NCBI RefSeq assembly: GCF_965227505.1
Contig: NZ_OZ245757.1
Coordinates: forward strand, 2,356,001-2,420,000
Direction of reading: 5' to 3'
Length of the DNA stretch: 64,000 nucleotides
Source of the DNA: Pelagibius sp965227505
Lineage (GTDB): Bacteria > Pseudomonadota > Alphaproteobacteria > Kiloniellales > Kiloniellaceae
Positions 8,869 to 16,814 of this stretch are shown one piece after another (the first letter of the stretch is position 1; every line of letters starts with the position of its first letter). A program made the position numbers and the translations under genes. The notes under the pieces are model-generated. The model had not been told where the DNA came from. It saw only the letters and a list, made by a program, of their open reading frames with translations, and made no database searches.

Positions 8869-10152
8869 TTAACGCCTGCGGGCGCGGCCGGTGGTCATGG
8901 CCGCGAGGTCGCGGTCGCGGTGATCGCGGTAGGCATCGAGCGTCAGCGTCGCCGTGGCCGCGTTCATGGAGGTGGTGACCGGCACGCTGGGCCCCTGCTC
9001 GGCCACCGGCACGGCCGCCCGCCGGACCATGCGATAGATGGCAAAAACGCCGATGGCCGCATGGACCAGACCGACGAAGGTGAAGAACCCGTCCGGCCCG
9101 ACCCGGCCCATGAGCTGCGAGACGACCAGCGGGCCGAAGATGGCGCCGCTGCCGTTGACGAGCATCAGGCTGCCACTGGCGGCGACCATCTGCTTGGGCG
9201 TCAGATAGTCGTTGGTGTGGGCCAGGCAGAGCGAATACATGGGAAAGCTCATGCCGCCCAGAAGAAAGGCGACGGCATAGAGCCCGATCCGGTTGTCGCC
9301 GGAAAACAGAGGTGCCGCAAGCCCGACGAGCGCGGCTGAGAAGGTGACCGCGGCCAGAACGCGGCGGCGGTCCAGCTTGTCGGAGAGCCGCCCGATGGGC
9401 CATTGGAAGGCCATGCCGCCGAAAATCAGCATGCTCACGAAGAGGGCGATTTCCGAGACTTCCAGCCCTGCGAGACTGGCATAGACCGCGCCCATGCCGA
9501 AGATCGCGCCGTTGGCGACACCGGTGCCCAGCGATCCGACCACCCCCAGCGGTGATGCGCGGTAAAGCGCCCGGATGCCGACCGGGTTGGGTGCGGAGAA
9601 ATCAGGCGCCGGCCCCACCGACACCGAAATCGGCACCAGGGCCAGGGAGACCAGGACCGAGGCCAGCACGAAGAGAACGAAGCTGTTGGGGTCGGAAAGG
9701 TTCAGCAGGAACTGCCCGCCGGCGATGCCGCCCAGGACCACCAGCATGTAGACCGACAGCATGGAGCCGCGGGTCTCGTTGGTCGAACGGTCGTTGAGCC
9801 AGGATTCGGCGACGATGTAGAGGCCGGCATAGCAGAACCCGGTGAGGACCCGCATGAGCATCCAGATCCAGGGGTCGACGAAGACCGCATGCACCAGCGC
9901 GGCCGTCGAGGCGGTCGAGGCGAGCGCGGCGAAGACGCGCACATGGCCCACGTTGCCGACGGCCCGGGGCGTAACGAGGGCGCCGGCCAGGAAACCGATG
10001 AAGTAGCCGGACATGACGAGACCCGTGGTCTCGGTGCCGAAATTCTCAGCCGAGGCGCGGATACCCAGCAGCGAGGCCTGCAGCCCGTTGCCCAGCATGA
10101 TCATGCCGAGGCCGACGAAAAGCGCCCAGGCGGAGCGAACAGCAGCGAACAT
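8869..10152 (-). CDS. MFS transporter, YcaD-like
   Basis: A 12-helix major facilitator protein of about 427 residues. I prefer the internal ATG at 10152 because the resulting start MFAAVRSAWALFVGLG followed by MLGNGLQASLLGIRA matches the usual start of YcaD-type carriers; a GTG at 10191 would add 13 residues. The loop motif GRLSDKLDRRRVL between helices 8 and 9 is typical of MFS. The substrate cannot be told. No partner enzyme is adjacent; the downstream neighbour is the MaoC gene 242 bases away and the upstream one an ArsC-like gene. Confidence 0.85.
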   Translation of the reverse strand: MFAAVRSAWALFVGLGMIMLGNGLQASLLGIRASAENFGTETTGLVMSGYFIGFLAGALVTPRAVGNVGHVRVFAALASTASTAALVHAVFVDPWIWMLMRVLTGFCYAGLYIVAESWLNDRSTNETRGSMLSVYMLVVLGGIAGGQFLLNLSDPNSFVLFVLASVLVSLALVPISVSVGPAPDFSAPNPVGIRALYRASPLGVVGSLGTGVANGAIFGMGAVYASLAGLEVSEIALFVSMLIFGGMAFQWPIGRLSDKLDRRRVLAAVTFSAALVGLAAPLFSGDNRIGLYAVAFLLGGMSFPMYSLCLAHTNDYLTPKQMVAASGSLMLVNGSGAIFGPLVVSQLMGRVGPDGFFTFVGLVHAAIGVFAIYRMVRRAAVPVAEQGPSVPVTTSMNAATATLTLDAYRDHRDRDLAAMTTGRARRR

Positions 10153-10294
10153 GGCCGATCCCGTCGTTTTCTTGCCGTCTTCGACGTGCACCCACTTTGT
10201 GCTTATGCCGCTCAGGACGGCCGGGCGCTATCGGAAATGCGGCAAAAGCCAGGCGCGAACGGGCGAAACGCCGGAACCGTCACCGCCGCGCGTC

Positions 10295-10345
10295 CCAAGC
10301 CGCGTCACAGGCCAAGCCGCGTCAAAGGCCAAGCCGCGTCAATGG
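10295..10345. repeat. Tandem repeat, 17-nt unit x3, overlapping a stop codon
   Basis: Three nearly identical 17-nt units (CCAAGCCGCGTCAMRGG type) run from 10295 to 10345. The third unit contains the TGA stop codon and last codon of the ArsC-like gene, so the array looks like repeated copying of that gene's 3' end into the gap. Confidence 0.9.
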
Positions 10346-10698
10346 GTCGCCAGGGCCTCTCGCAGCGCCGTCTGCTCGGCCGCGGAAAAGCCGACGACAA
10401 GGCGGTCGCCGGCGCGGATGACAGGCCGCTTGATCAGGGTGGGGTGAGCCAGCATCAGCCGCTTGGCGGCCACGGCATCCAGCCCCTCCTTCTCCGCCGG
10501 CGGCAGGCCCCGCCACGTCGTGCTGCGCCGGTTCAGCAGGCGTTCCCAGCCGAGCCGGGCGAGCCAGTCCTCGAGATCGGCAGCCGCGACGCCGTCGTCG
10601 CGCAGATCGTGCAGGTTCACCTCGTGGTCACCGGCCTCCAGCCAGGCCCTGGCCTTGCGGCAGCTGTCACAGTTTTTCAGCCCGTAGATCGTGATCAT
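10339..10698 (-). CDS. ArsC/Spx-family thioredoxin-fold protein (YffB-like)
   Basis: A 119-residue protein of the arsenate reductase-like ArsC/Spx family. The start ATG at 10698 gives the family's usual beginning ITIYGLKNCDSCRKARAWL, with cysteines at 10 and 13. Further conserved blocks are WERLLNRRSTTWRGL and HPTLIKRPVI. The second half matches the YffB/Spx side of the family, which often lacks arsenate reductase activity, so a generic redox or glutathione-linked role is more likely than arsenic resistance. No arsenic genes are nearby. The stop codon lies inside a tandem repeat. Confidence 0.88.
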   Translation of the reverse strand: MITIYGLKNCDSCRKARAWLEAGDHEVNLHDLRDDGVAAADLEDWLARLGWERLLNRRSTTWRGLPPAEKEGLDAVAAKRLMLAHPTLIKRPVIRAGDRLVVGFSAAEQTALREALATH

Positions 10699-11000
10699 CG
10701 CGACCCTCCCATCCTGTCCACCTTGTTCACCTGTCCCCCAGTTCACCGGCGCCCGGCCTGCGCACGGCGCGCCGAAAACCCCGAAACCGACACCGGCGGC
10801 CCGACGGGCTCCACGCAGAGAGACCAGCGCCTCGAGGGCCGAGGTGCGAGGTCACAGCCATTCCCAGGTAGAACACCATCTCCGTGAGCACAAGGCCTGG
10901 CAGGGCCTGGCAGGGCCTGCCGGCCACCGCCATGCGTTGCAGAGCAGGGAACAGCGATCAACCAATTGACAGACGGCCTCTGTGCCGTTGGTCTAGGCAG
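10699..11000. other. Divergent intergenic region with 10-nt repeat
   Basis: This 302-base gap lies between the divergent ArsC-like and REC-domain genes. It contains three copies of a 10-nt unit, GGCCTGGCAG, at 10894-10923 (the third diverged). Promoters for both genes should lie here, but none is clear enough to call. No protein-coding content was recognised. Confidence 0.6.
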
Positions 11001-11414
11001 ATGACACGCGCCGCCGACAGTTCCCAAAATAAGGCAGATCCGCCGCTCGGCGGCGAAACCATCGTGCTGTTCGAGGATGACGACCTCGTCCGTCGGGCCA
11101 CCCAGCGCATGCTGCAGCGTCTTGGCGCCCAGGTGGTCATCGGCAACACCAGCGCGGAGGCGGTAGAGCACCTCCGCGCGCAGGGGGCCGCCCCGACCTG
11201 GGTCATCGCGGACTATTGGTTCTCGCGGCTGGAAGACGGGCTGGTGGCCACCCAGGCCGTCCGCGACGCCGTGGGCGGGGAGATCAAAGGCCTCATCATC
11301 ACAGGCGACAGTTCGGTCGAGGTCGCAAATGCGGTGCGGGCGGCCGGGCTCCACCTGCTGCGAAAGCCAGTGAACACGGATCGCATCATCGCGATCCTGG
11401 CGGAGAACGCTTAG
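11001..11414 (+). CDS. Stand-alone response-regulator receiver (REC) protein
   Basis: A 137-residue protein consisting of a single receiver domain with no output domain. The acidic cluster FEDDDLV (25-28), the probable phospho-acceptor Asp71 in VIADYWF, and the conserved lysine in LLRKP are all present. The ATG at 11001 is preferred; a longer frame upstream adds unlike sequence. Such proteins act as phosphate shuttles or sinks in phosphorelays. The nearby hybrid kinase at 12685-13887 and the regulator at 11789 are plausible partners (inference from position). Confidence 0.85.
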   Translation: MTRAADSSQNKADPPLGGETIVLFEDDDLVRRATQRMLQRLGAQVVIGNTSAEAVEHLRAQGAAPTWVIADYWFSRLEDGLVATQAVRDAVGGEIKGLIITGDSSVEVANAVRAAGLHLLRKPVNTDRIIAILAENA

Positions 11415-11788
11415 ACAAAGCGTCATGAGCGTGAGGATATAGCCAAGCAGAGCAGAACGATTATCTATTGGAAGTTGCATAGAGAGCAGACCAGATGCGT
11501 GCGGTCTGCAAAGGGATGCCTTTCGGGACGCGGCCAGCACCGGCACAGGCGCGCCCGGGAAACCCAGAGACCCTAGACGATTTCCAGTTGATAACTCTGC
11601 GAAAATTCGGACAATGGGCCGCCAACAGCATTGTCGGATCGAAGCCCCCTGCCAAATCAGCGGGCCTTCGAAATTGGCATGCCATAACATTAAGTTGCGG
11701 ACTGGGTAGGACCACGGACCGCGCAGTGGACCCGAACAAAAGGTCCATTCCGGTCTCTTACAAAGATCAATTCAGGATTCTCTAAATT
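11415..11788 (+). other. Intergenic gap upstream of the NarL-type regulator
   Basis: This 374-base gap has lower GC than its surroundings, notably 11690-11788. A reading frame of about 96 codons ends just before the regulator start, but its product has no recognisable features and no clear ribosome site, so it is not called. The region probably carries the promoter of the regulator gene. Confidence 0.5.
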
Positions 11789-12472
11789 ATGAAAGTCCTC
11801 TATGCCGACGACCACTGGATCACGCGCAGCGCTGCCCGCCACCTGATTGATCGCTTGGAAAGCGGCAGCGAGCTTTTGGAGGCCGCCGACTTTCGCCAGG
11901 CGCTGGATATCGCATCGGCCAACCCGGATCTCGACCTGATCCTCCTGGATCTGCTGATGCCGGGCATGAAGCGCTTCGAAGGACTGCGCGCAATGCGGGA
12001 ATGTTTGCCGCAGGTGCCTGTGGTCGTGATGTCGGCCATCGAAGACCGTGACGAGATCCTGCGCTGCATCGAGGCCGGCGCGATGGGGTACATCCCCAAG
12101 TCTTCCCAGAGCGACGAGGTGGAATCGGCGCTGCAGACCGTTCTCGCCGGCGGCGTCGCCTTCCCGCGGCGCCTGCTCGAGCAGCGCAGTTCCGCCAAAA
12201 AGCAGGCGGTCTATGCCTTCGGCAACGAGAAGTCGATCGAGGACGTTTCCGGCGCTCTGACCAAGCGGCAGTTTCAGGTCTACAAGCTGCTCGGCCAGGG
12301 CATGTCCAATGCCCAGGTGGCCGAGGCGCTCGGCCTTTCCGAACACACCGTGCGCGTTCATGTGTCGGCCATCGTCAAACGGCTGAACCTGGACAGCCGG
12401 ACCCAGGCCGCCATCAGCGCCGCGGCCCAGGCCCGCGCGCTGGAAGACGAAGCGGAAGCCGCGAACTACTGA
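11789..12472 (+). CDS. NarL/FixJ-type response regulator (REC + LuxR HTH)
   Basis: A 227-residue two-domain DNA-binding regulator. The receiver domain has the acidic pair ADDH (6-8), phospho-acceptor Asp54 in LILLDLLMPGM and the lysine in YIPKSS. The C-terminal LuxR-type helix-turn-helix spans about residues 155-212: LTKRQFQVYKLLGQGMSNAQ followed by VAEALGLSEHTVRVHVSAIVK. It would be phosphorylated by a histidine kinase and then bind promoters as a dimer. The hybrid kinase on the opposite strand, 212 bases downstream and convergent, is the obvious candidate partner. Confidence 0.95.
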   Translation: MKVLYADDHWITRSAARHLIDRLESGSELLEAADFRQALDIASANPDLDLILLDLLMPGMKRFEGLRAMRECLPQVPVVVMSAIEDRDEILRCIEAGAMGYIPKSSQSDEVESALQTVLAGGVAFPRRLLEQRSSAKKQAVYAFGNEKSIEDVSGALTKRQFQVYKLLGQGMSNAQVAEALGLSEHTVRVHVSAIVKRLNLDSRTQAAISAAAQARALEDEAEAANY

Positions 12473-12684
12473 GCCCGGCCCCAAAGGCCCGGATTAAAGG
12501 CCTCACGCAGAAGCTCTGACGGGTGCGACCGGGCCGCGTTCGCCGGCACGGGAGCCTGTAAGGCTGGCCGCGGGCCGCAGCGATCACCAGAAAACGAAGC
12601 CTCTTCGCCCGTCGGCGCCGGAACCCGCCGGGCTTTGCGCCGCAACGGCTTCACCCGGATGGCCAGCCGCCTCCGGCCACTGCA

Positions 12685-13887
12685 TCAGCCCCGGCTCTGT
12701 TCCAGGGCAAAGAGGCAAAGCGCCCTCAACTGCGCCGGCTTGACCGGCCGGTAAAGGACGTGAACCGGGCCCGGCAGGACCGCGGCGCTCTCGCTCTTGC
12801 CCCGGTCGCTCAGCAGGACGACGGCCGGCCGGCCGCCCTGCCTCTCCCGAGCGGCGGCCAGCAGATCCCGCCCGGCCATGGCGTCGAACCCGGCCATATC
12901 GGCGACCAGAAGAGCCGGCGGGTGCTCCAGGACCTCCGCAAGCTTGTCAGCGGCATTGGCGCTTATGCGCGGGCGGGCGCCCCAGCGCTGCAGATGGTCC
13001 TGAATCACTTCAGCATCCGGGTTGTCAAAGACCACGATGTCGGCGTCTTCCAGCGGGTTGGGCGGCATGTCGAAAGCGGCCTCCGCGCCACCGCCGGGCG
13101 ACCCGGCGTCGGGGGCCGCTTCCGGCGCCGCCGTCTTCAGCACCAGCGAGACGCGCGACCCGCGCCCCAGCGTCGACTCGACCTCGAGGCTGTCGCCGCA
13201 AAGCGTCGCGATGTGTCGGGCCAGGGCAAGGCCGATGCCGAGGCCGCGCTCCCGCGGGCGGACCTCGTTCTCAAGTCGAAAAAATGGTTGAAAGATCCGG
13301 GGCTTATCTTCCGCCGGAATGCCAAGACCGGAATCCACCACATCGATCCGCGCCCGGGCGCCCTGGCGCCGTACGCCCAGGATCACCTTGCCCTCGCGGG
13401 TGAATTTGACGGCGTTTTCCAGGATCGCGCGGAGAACGCGGCGCACCAAAGCCGGATCGCCATAGACGCTCGCGCTGCTGTTCACCACCCGGAAGGCAAT
13501 GCCCTGAGCCGCAAATCGCTCGGCGAAGTCATCCTTGAGACCCGCCAGCACCTCATCGAGCGCAAGCGCCCGCGGCGCCGGGGTGACAGCCCCGCCGCCC
13601 AGCTTCTCAAGCTCCACCAGGGCGTCGAGCCAGCTGTTGCTGAGGCTGAGCGCAAAGCGCAGGTCCTGGAGGATGGCATCGCGCTCGCGGGCGGACTCGG
13701 TCTGCGCCAGTTCGCCGATCAACAGGCTGATCGCGTTGAGCGGCTGCCGCAGCTGGTGCTCCGCACCCAGCAGCAAACTCCGCTGTTGCCCTGACTGTCG
13801 CCCCGACTGCGCCTGATCCAATGCGGCTCTCCCAATTTGCGAATCCGGTTCCCGGTCTGCGTCAGAGCAGCATGAATTCCCAAACAC
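12685..13887 (-). CDS. Hybrid sensor histidine kinase without an obvious input domain
   Basis: A 400-residue hybrid kinase. The H-box is EHQLRQPLNAI with the phosphorylated His44, of the 'RQPL' type seen in NahK/ErcS'-like kinases that work with LuxR-type regulators. The ATPase domain shows the N-box LENAVKF, DSGLGIP and GLGIGLALARH. A degenerate receiver domain occupies about residues 285-400, with candidate Asp in LLVADMAGFDA and Lys in LYRPVKP. Only some 40 residues precede the H-box, with no transmembrane segment or PAS domain, so the protein is cytoplasmic and either senses through a partner or lacks its sensor. Its C-terminal end faces the regulator gene at 11789. Confidence 0.9.
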   Translation of the reverse strand: MFGNSCCSDADREPDSQIGRAALDQAQSGRQSGQQRSLLLGAEHQLRQPLNAISLLIGELAQTESARERDAILQDLRFALSLSNSWLDALVELEKLGGGAVTPAPRALALDEVLAGLKDDFAERFAAQGIAFRVVNSSASVYGDPALVRRVLRAILENAVKFTREGKVILGVRRQGARARIDVVDSGLGIPAEDKPRIFQPFFRLENEVRPRERGLGIGLALARHIATLCGDSLEVESTLGRGSRVSLVLKTAAPEAAPDAGSPGGGAEAAFDMPPNPLEDADIVVFDNPDAEVIQDHLQRWGARPRISANAADKLAEVLEHPPALLVADMAGFDAMAGRDLLAAARERQGGRPAVVLLSDRGKSESAAVLPGPVHVLYRPVKPAQLRALCLFALEQSRG

Positions 13888-13969
13888 CTGTCATCAATGC
13901 TAGATCTAAACGGCAGGTCCGGGCCTACGGCCTTGCGGGCACCCTCTTTGCACCAGCCGACATCAAGTC

Positions 13970-15076
13970 ATGAAAATAGTCCAGATCGATGTTTACCAGG
14001 TCGACCTGCCGCTTCACGAGGGCCGCTACAGCTGGGCCGGCGGAAAGTCGGTCGACGTGTTTGACTCGACCGTTGTCCGGATCGCCTGCGACTCAGGGCT
14101 CGTCGGGCACGGCGAGGCCTGTCCGCTGGGCCCGGCCTATCTGCCCAGCTTTGCTGCGGGCGTACGCGCCGCCCTCGGCGCCCTGGCGCCCGATCTCCTG
14201 GGCTGCGACCCGCGCGCCGTGGACGCCATCGGCGCGCAGATGGATGCCTGCTTGAAGGGCCAGCCGGCGGCCAAGTCGGCCGTCGACATGGCGTGCTGGG
14301 ATCTGCTGGGCCAGGCTGCGGAGCTGCCCGTTCACCTGCTGCTCGGCGGGCGCTTCGGGGAGAGCGTCGCGCTCTACCGGGCGATTTCCCAGGATACGCC
14401 ACCCGCGATGGCCGAACGTATCAGGCAGTACCGCAGCGAAGGCTACCGGCGCTTTCAGCTGAAGGTCGGCGGCGAGCCGGACGAGGACATCGCGCGGATC
14501 GAGGCGGCGGCGGAGGTTCTGGAACCGGGCGACGTCCTGATCGCCGATGCGAACACGGGCTGGCTGCCGCACCAGGCGCGCCGCGTCGTCCGCGCCGTGC
14601 GGGCGCTGGACGTCTACATCGAGCAGCCCTGCCTCGGCTACGAGGAGTGCCTGACGGTGCGGCGCGCCTGCGACCACCCCTTCGTGCTGGATGAATCCAT
14701 CACCGATGTCGAGAGCCTGCTGAGGGCCCAGCGCGACGGCGCCATGGACGCCATCAACATCAAGCTCGGCAAGGTGGGCGGCCTCAGCAGGGCGCGCCAG
14801 CTGCGCGACCTCTGCGTGCGCCTCGGGCTGGCCATGACCATCGAGGACAGCTGGGGCGGCGACATCGTGACCGCCGCCATCGCCGCGCTGGCGCAGTCCA
14901 CCCCGGCGCGCTTTCGCTTCACGGCAACCGACTTCAACAGCTATGTCACCCGGCGCATTGCCGAGGGCGCGCCGCAGCGCCGCGACGGCCGTTTCACCGC
15001 CAGCAACGCGCCGGGCCTCGGCATCACGCCCCTGCCGGAGGCGCTGGGCGCGCCGGTCATGACCTTCGCCGTCTGA
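13970..15076 (+). CDS. Enolase-superfamily enzyme, cis-3-hydroxyproline dehydratase / proline-betaine epimerase-like
   Basis: A 368-residue mandelate racemase/muconate lactonizing-type enzyme. The metal ligands are visible as Asp193 (IADANTG), Glu218 (YIEQP) and Asp241 (LDESI). The acid/base lysines are Lys165 in FQLKVGG and Lys265 in INIKLGKVGG. The KVG pattern in place of KxK is characteristic of the subgroup containing cis-3-hydroxy-L-proline dehydratase and hydroxyproline-betaine 2-epimerase (family knowledge). It stands alone, 82 bases from the divergently transcribed hybrid kinase gene, so context does not decide between these. Substrate assignment is an inference. Confidence 0.85.
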   Translation: MKIVQIDVYQVDLPLHEGRYSWAGGKSVDVFDSTVVRIACDSGLVGHGEACPLGPAYLPSFAAGVRAALGALAPDLLGCDPRAVDAIGAQMDACLKGQPAAKSAVDMACWDLLGQAAELPVHLLLGGRFGESVALYRAISQDTPPAMAERIRQYRSEGYRRFQLKVGGEPDEDIARIEAAAEVLEPGDVLIADANTGWLPHQARRVVRAVRALDVYIEQPCLGYEECLTVRRACDHPFVLDESITDVESLLRAQRDGAMDAINIKLGKVGGLSRARQLRDLCVRLGLAMTIEDSWGGDIVTAAIAALAQSTPARFRFTATDFNSYVTRRIAEGAPQRRDGRFTASNAPGLGITPLPEALGAPVMTFAV

Positions 15077-15106
15077 GATCTCATCCTGGCTGTTCGTGCC
15101 CGGGCC

Positions 15107-15155
15107 GCTCTCCCTATCGCCCTGCCTATCGCCCTGCCTATCGATAGGCAGGGCG
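15107..15155. terminator. 26-bp perfect palindrome with preceding 12-nt repeats
   Basis: Between two convergent genes lie repeats of a 12-nt unit, CCCTGCCTATCG, ending in a perfect 26-bp palindrome at 15130-15155 (arms CGCCCTGCCTATC and GATAGGCAGGGCG). It could form a strong hairpin in RNA from either strand and so serve as a bidirectional terminator. No T-run follows. Confidence 0.6.
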
Positions 15156-15182
15156 GGCGAGGCCGTCAGACTCCGAAAGACC

Positions 15183-15722
15183 TCAGTGGAGATAGCGGAT
15201 CAGGTAGCGGCTGCCCTTGACCACATGTCCGCGGCCATAGCCGTCGTAGCACATGACGCCGCCGATCAGCGCCTTGCGGCCGTGGCGAAAGCTGACCTTG
15301 CTGACGTCATGGCAGCCATGGCCGGCGTAGCGGCCGTGATGACGCCGGGGATGGTGATGCACATGCGGTCTGTAAGCGTGGGGGTGCCGTTTGAAGTGAC
15401 GGTAGTTGTGGCGATGGCGCTTGGCCTGGTGGCGCTTGAAGTGGTGGCGCTTGAAGTGGCGGTGCTTCTTGAAATGGCGGTGCTTGAAGTGCCGGTGCTT
15501 TGAGGCGTGCGGCTTGAAGTGCCGATGCTTGAAGTGGTGATGGCTCCGGTGGTGCACGAGCTCGAGTCTCGCGTCGCCCGGCAGTGTCTGTGCGGCCGGG
15601 GCAGCGGCCAGCGTGCCGGCGGCCGATGCCGGGGCGGTGGCAAAGCCCCCCGCCAGCGCGAGCATGCCGGCAAACAGGGCGCCAAAACGGGACGGGCGGA
15701 ACTTCGATTGAGCGGCAGCCAT
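15183..15722 (-). CDS. Exported histidine-rich repeat protein
   Basis: A 179-residue protein of unknown function. Residues 1-34 form a signal peptide (GALFAGMLALAGGFATAPASA). From about residue 56 to 130 the sequence is built from repeats of K/R-H-R-H-F-K type (for example HFKHRHFKPH and HFKKHRHFKRHHFKRH) and is extremely rich in His, Lys and Arg. A C-terminal non-repetitive tail (about 133-179) has two cysteines (GCHDV, VMCYDG) and a conserved-looking KALIGGVMCYDGYGRG segment. Histidine clusters suggest binding of Zn, Ni, Cu or Co in the periplasm, but no metal transporter is adjacent. The opposite strand is also open because of the repeat, and is a shadow. Confidence 0.75.
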   Translation of the reverse strand: MAAAQSKFRPSRFGALFAGMLALAGGFATAPASAAGTLAAAPAAQTLPGDARLELVHHRSHHHFKHRHFKPHASKHRHFKHRHFKKHRHFKRHHFKRHQAKRHRHNYRHFKRHPHAYRPHVHHHPRRHHGRYAGHGCHDVSKVSFRHGRKALIGGVMCYDGYGRGHVVKGSRYLIRYLH

Positions 15723-15949
15723 GGCAGCCTCCTTGCGTCAGGTCTCCCGCGCAGCGTTGTGCGCTCCTGCAGGGGTTCTTCCGCGCAAAACCCGCAAAAA
15801 GCCGGGCCTTGTGCCGGGTCCCTGCTTGATGAGCCTTACGCAGGCAGATGGCCGGCCCTCCCCGGGGCGGCCATAAAAGTCACATCACAAGACGGTGAGA
15901 AAAGAAGGGAGGGCGCTTGACGGGCGCGGCAATGCGGGAGCCTGCGTCC

Positions 15950-16738
15950 TCAGGCGGCGCCGCCCGGAACCGTAGGTGCGCGGGTCAGGTGGTCGCCGCC
16001 GTCCAGACCCAGCATCTGTCCGGTCATGGAGCGTGCCTCCAGCAGGAACTGCAGGGCGGCGCAGACCTCTTCCAGGCTGGGGCCGGCGTCGAGCGGCAGG
16101 CGGCTGCAGCGCTCGGCGAAGTCGGCGTCGGTCTGCCCCTCCACCGGCAGGGTCGGTCCCAGGCCGATCCCGTTCACGCGGATGCGCGGCGCCAGCGCCT
16201 GGGCCAGGGTCTGGGTCAGGGTCCAGAGCCCGGTCTTGGAGACGGTATAACTCAGGTAGCGCGGCGTCAGGTTGAGGACGCGGGTGTCGATCATGTTGAT
16301 CACCAAGCCGGCCGCATCCTGCGGCAGCAGGGCCGCAAAGCGCTGGGTCAGCCCCAGGGGCGCGCGCAGATTGATGTCCTGATGGCGCTGCCAGGACTCG
16401 GCCCCTGCGCTGTCGGCGTCGTCGTACTCGAAGATCGAGGCGTTGTTCACCAGCAGGCCCAGCGGCCCGCAGGCTTCCGCGGCGCGCTCGACCAGCGGCG
16501 CCAGCGTCTGCGGATCGGCCAGGTCGGCCTGCAGCGCCGCGGCCTTGCCGCCGGCCGCCTCGATGGTCCGGCAGACCGCCTCGGCCTCAGCGGCGGAGTC
16601 CCGGTAATGGACGGCCACGGACCAGCCCCTGGCCCCCAGATGGGCGGCCAGCGCCGCGCCGACCCGCCGCGCCGCGCCGGTGACCAGGGCGGCGCGCGGC
16701 AACCGCGGATCTTCGAGCGTCTGCGGCGCGTCGGTCAT
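15950..16738 (-). CDS. SDR reductase, FolM/pteridine-reductase-like
   Basis: A 262-residue short-chain dehydrogenase. The start of the Rossmann fold reads ALVTGAARRVGAALA, where the Arg-Arg replaces the usual SxGIG and is typical of NADPH-dependent pteridine reductases and FolM. The active-site Tyr-x-x-x-Lys is YTVSK, with LVNNASIF upstream. The gene lies 76 bases downstream of folE on the same strand. Position and the RR motif favour a dihydromonapterin/dihydrofolate reductase role in tetrahydropterin or folate supply (inference). A general SDR role is the alternative. Confidence 0.82.
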   Translation of the reverse strand: MTDAPQTLEDPRLPRAALVTGAARRVGAALAAHLGARGWSVAVHYRDSAAEAEAVCRTIEAAGGKAAALQADLADPQTLAPLVERAAEACGPLGLLVNNASIFEYDDADSAGAESWQRHQDINLRAPLGLTQRFAALLPQDAAGLVINMIDTRVLNLTPRYLSYTVSKTGLWTLTQTLAQALAPRIRVNGIGLGPTLPVEGQTDADFAERCSRLPLDAGPSLEEVCAALQFLLEARSMTGQMLGLDGGDHLTRAPTVPGGAA

Positions 16739-16814
16739 CGACAGGTGCTGTGCATGGTGAACAAGGCTGAGAGGAAACGAGAGCGCGCGAGGGCGCAGGC
16801 CGCCCGCCGGGCCC

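Noticed and set aside
10339..10698. The ArsC-like gene as an arsenate reductase
   Set aside because: Sequence is closer to the Spx/YffB side of the family and no arsenic genes are nearby.
11495..11785. A 96-codon frame just before the NarL-type regulator
   Set aside because: No clear ribosome site, no recognisable features, and codon composition unlike neighbouring genes.
15096..15503. A Val/Leu-rich plus-strand frame opposite the His-rich gene
   Set aside because: It is the complement of the HFK-repeat codons and lacks a ribosome site; the His-rich product has a signal peptide and a non-repeat tail.
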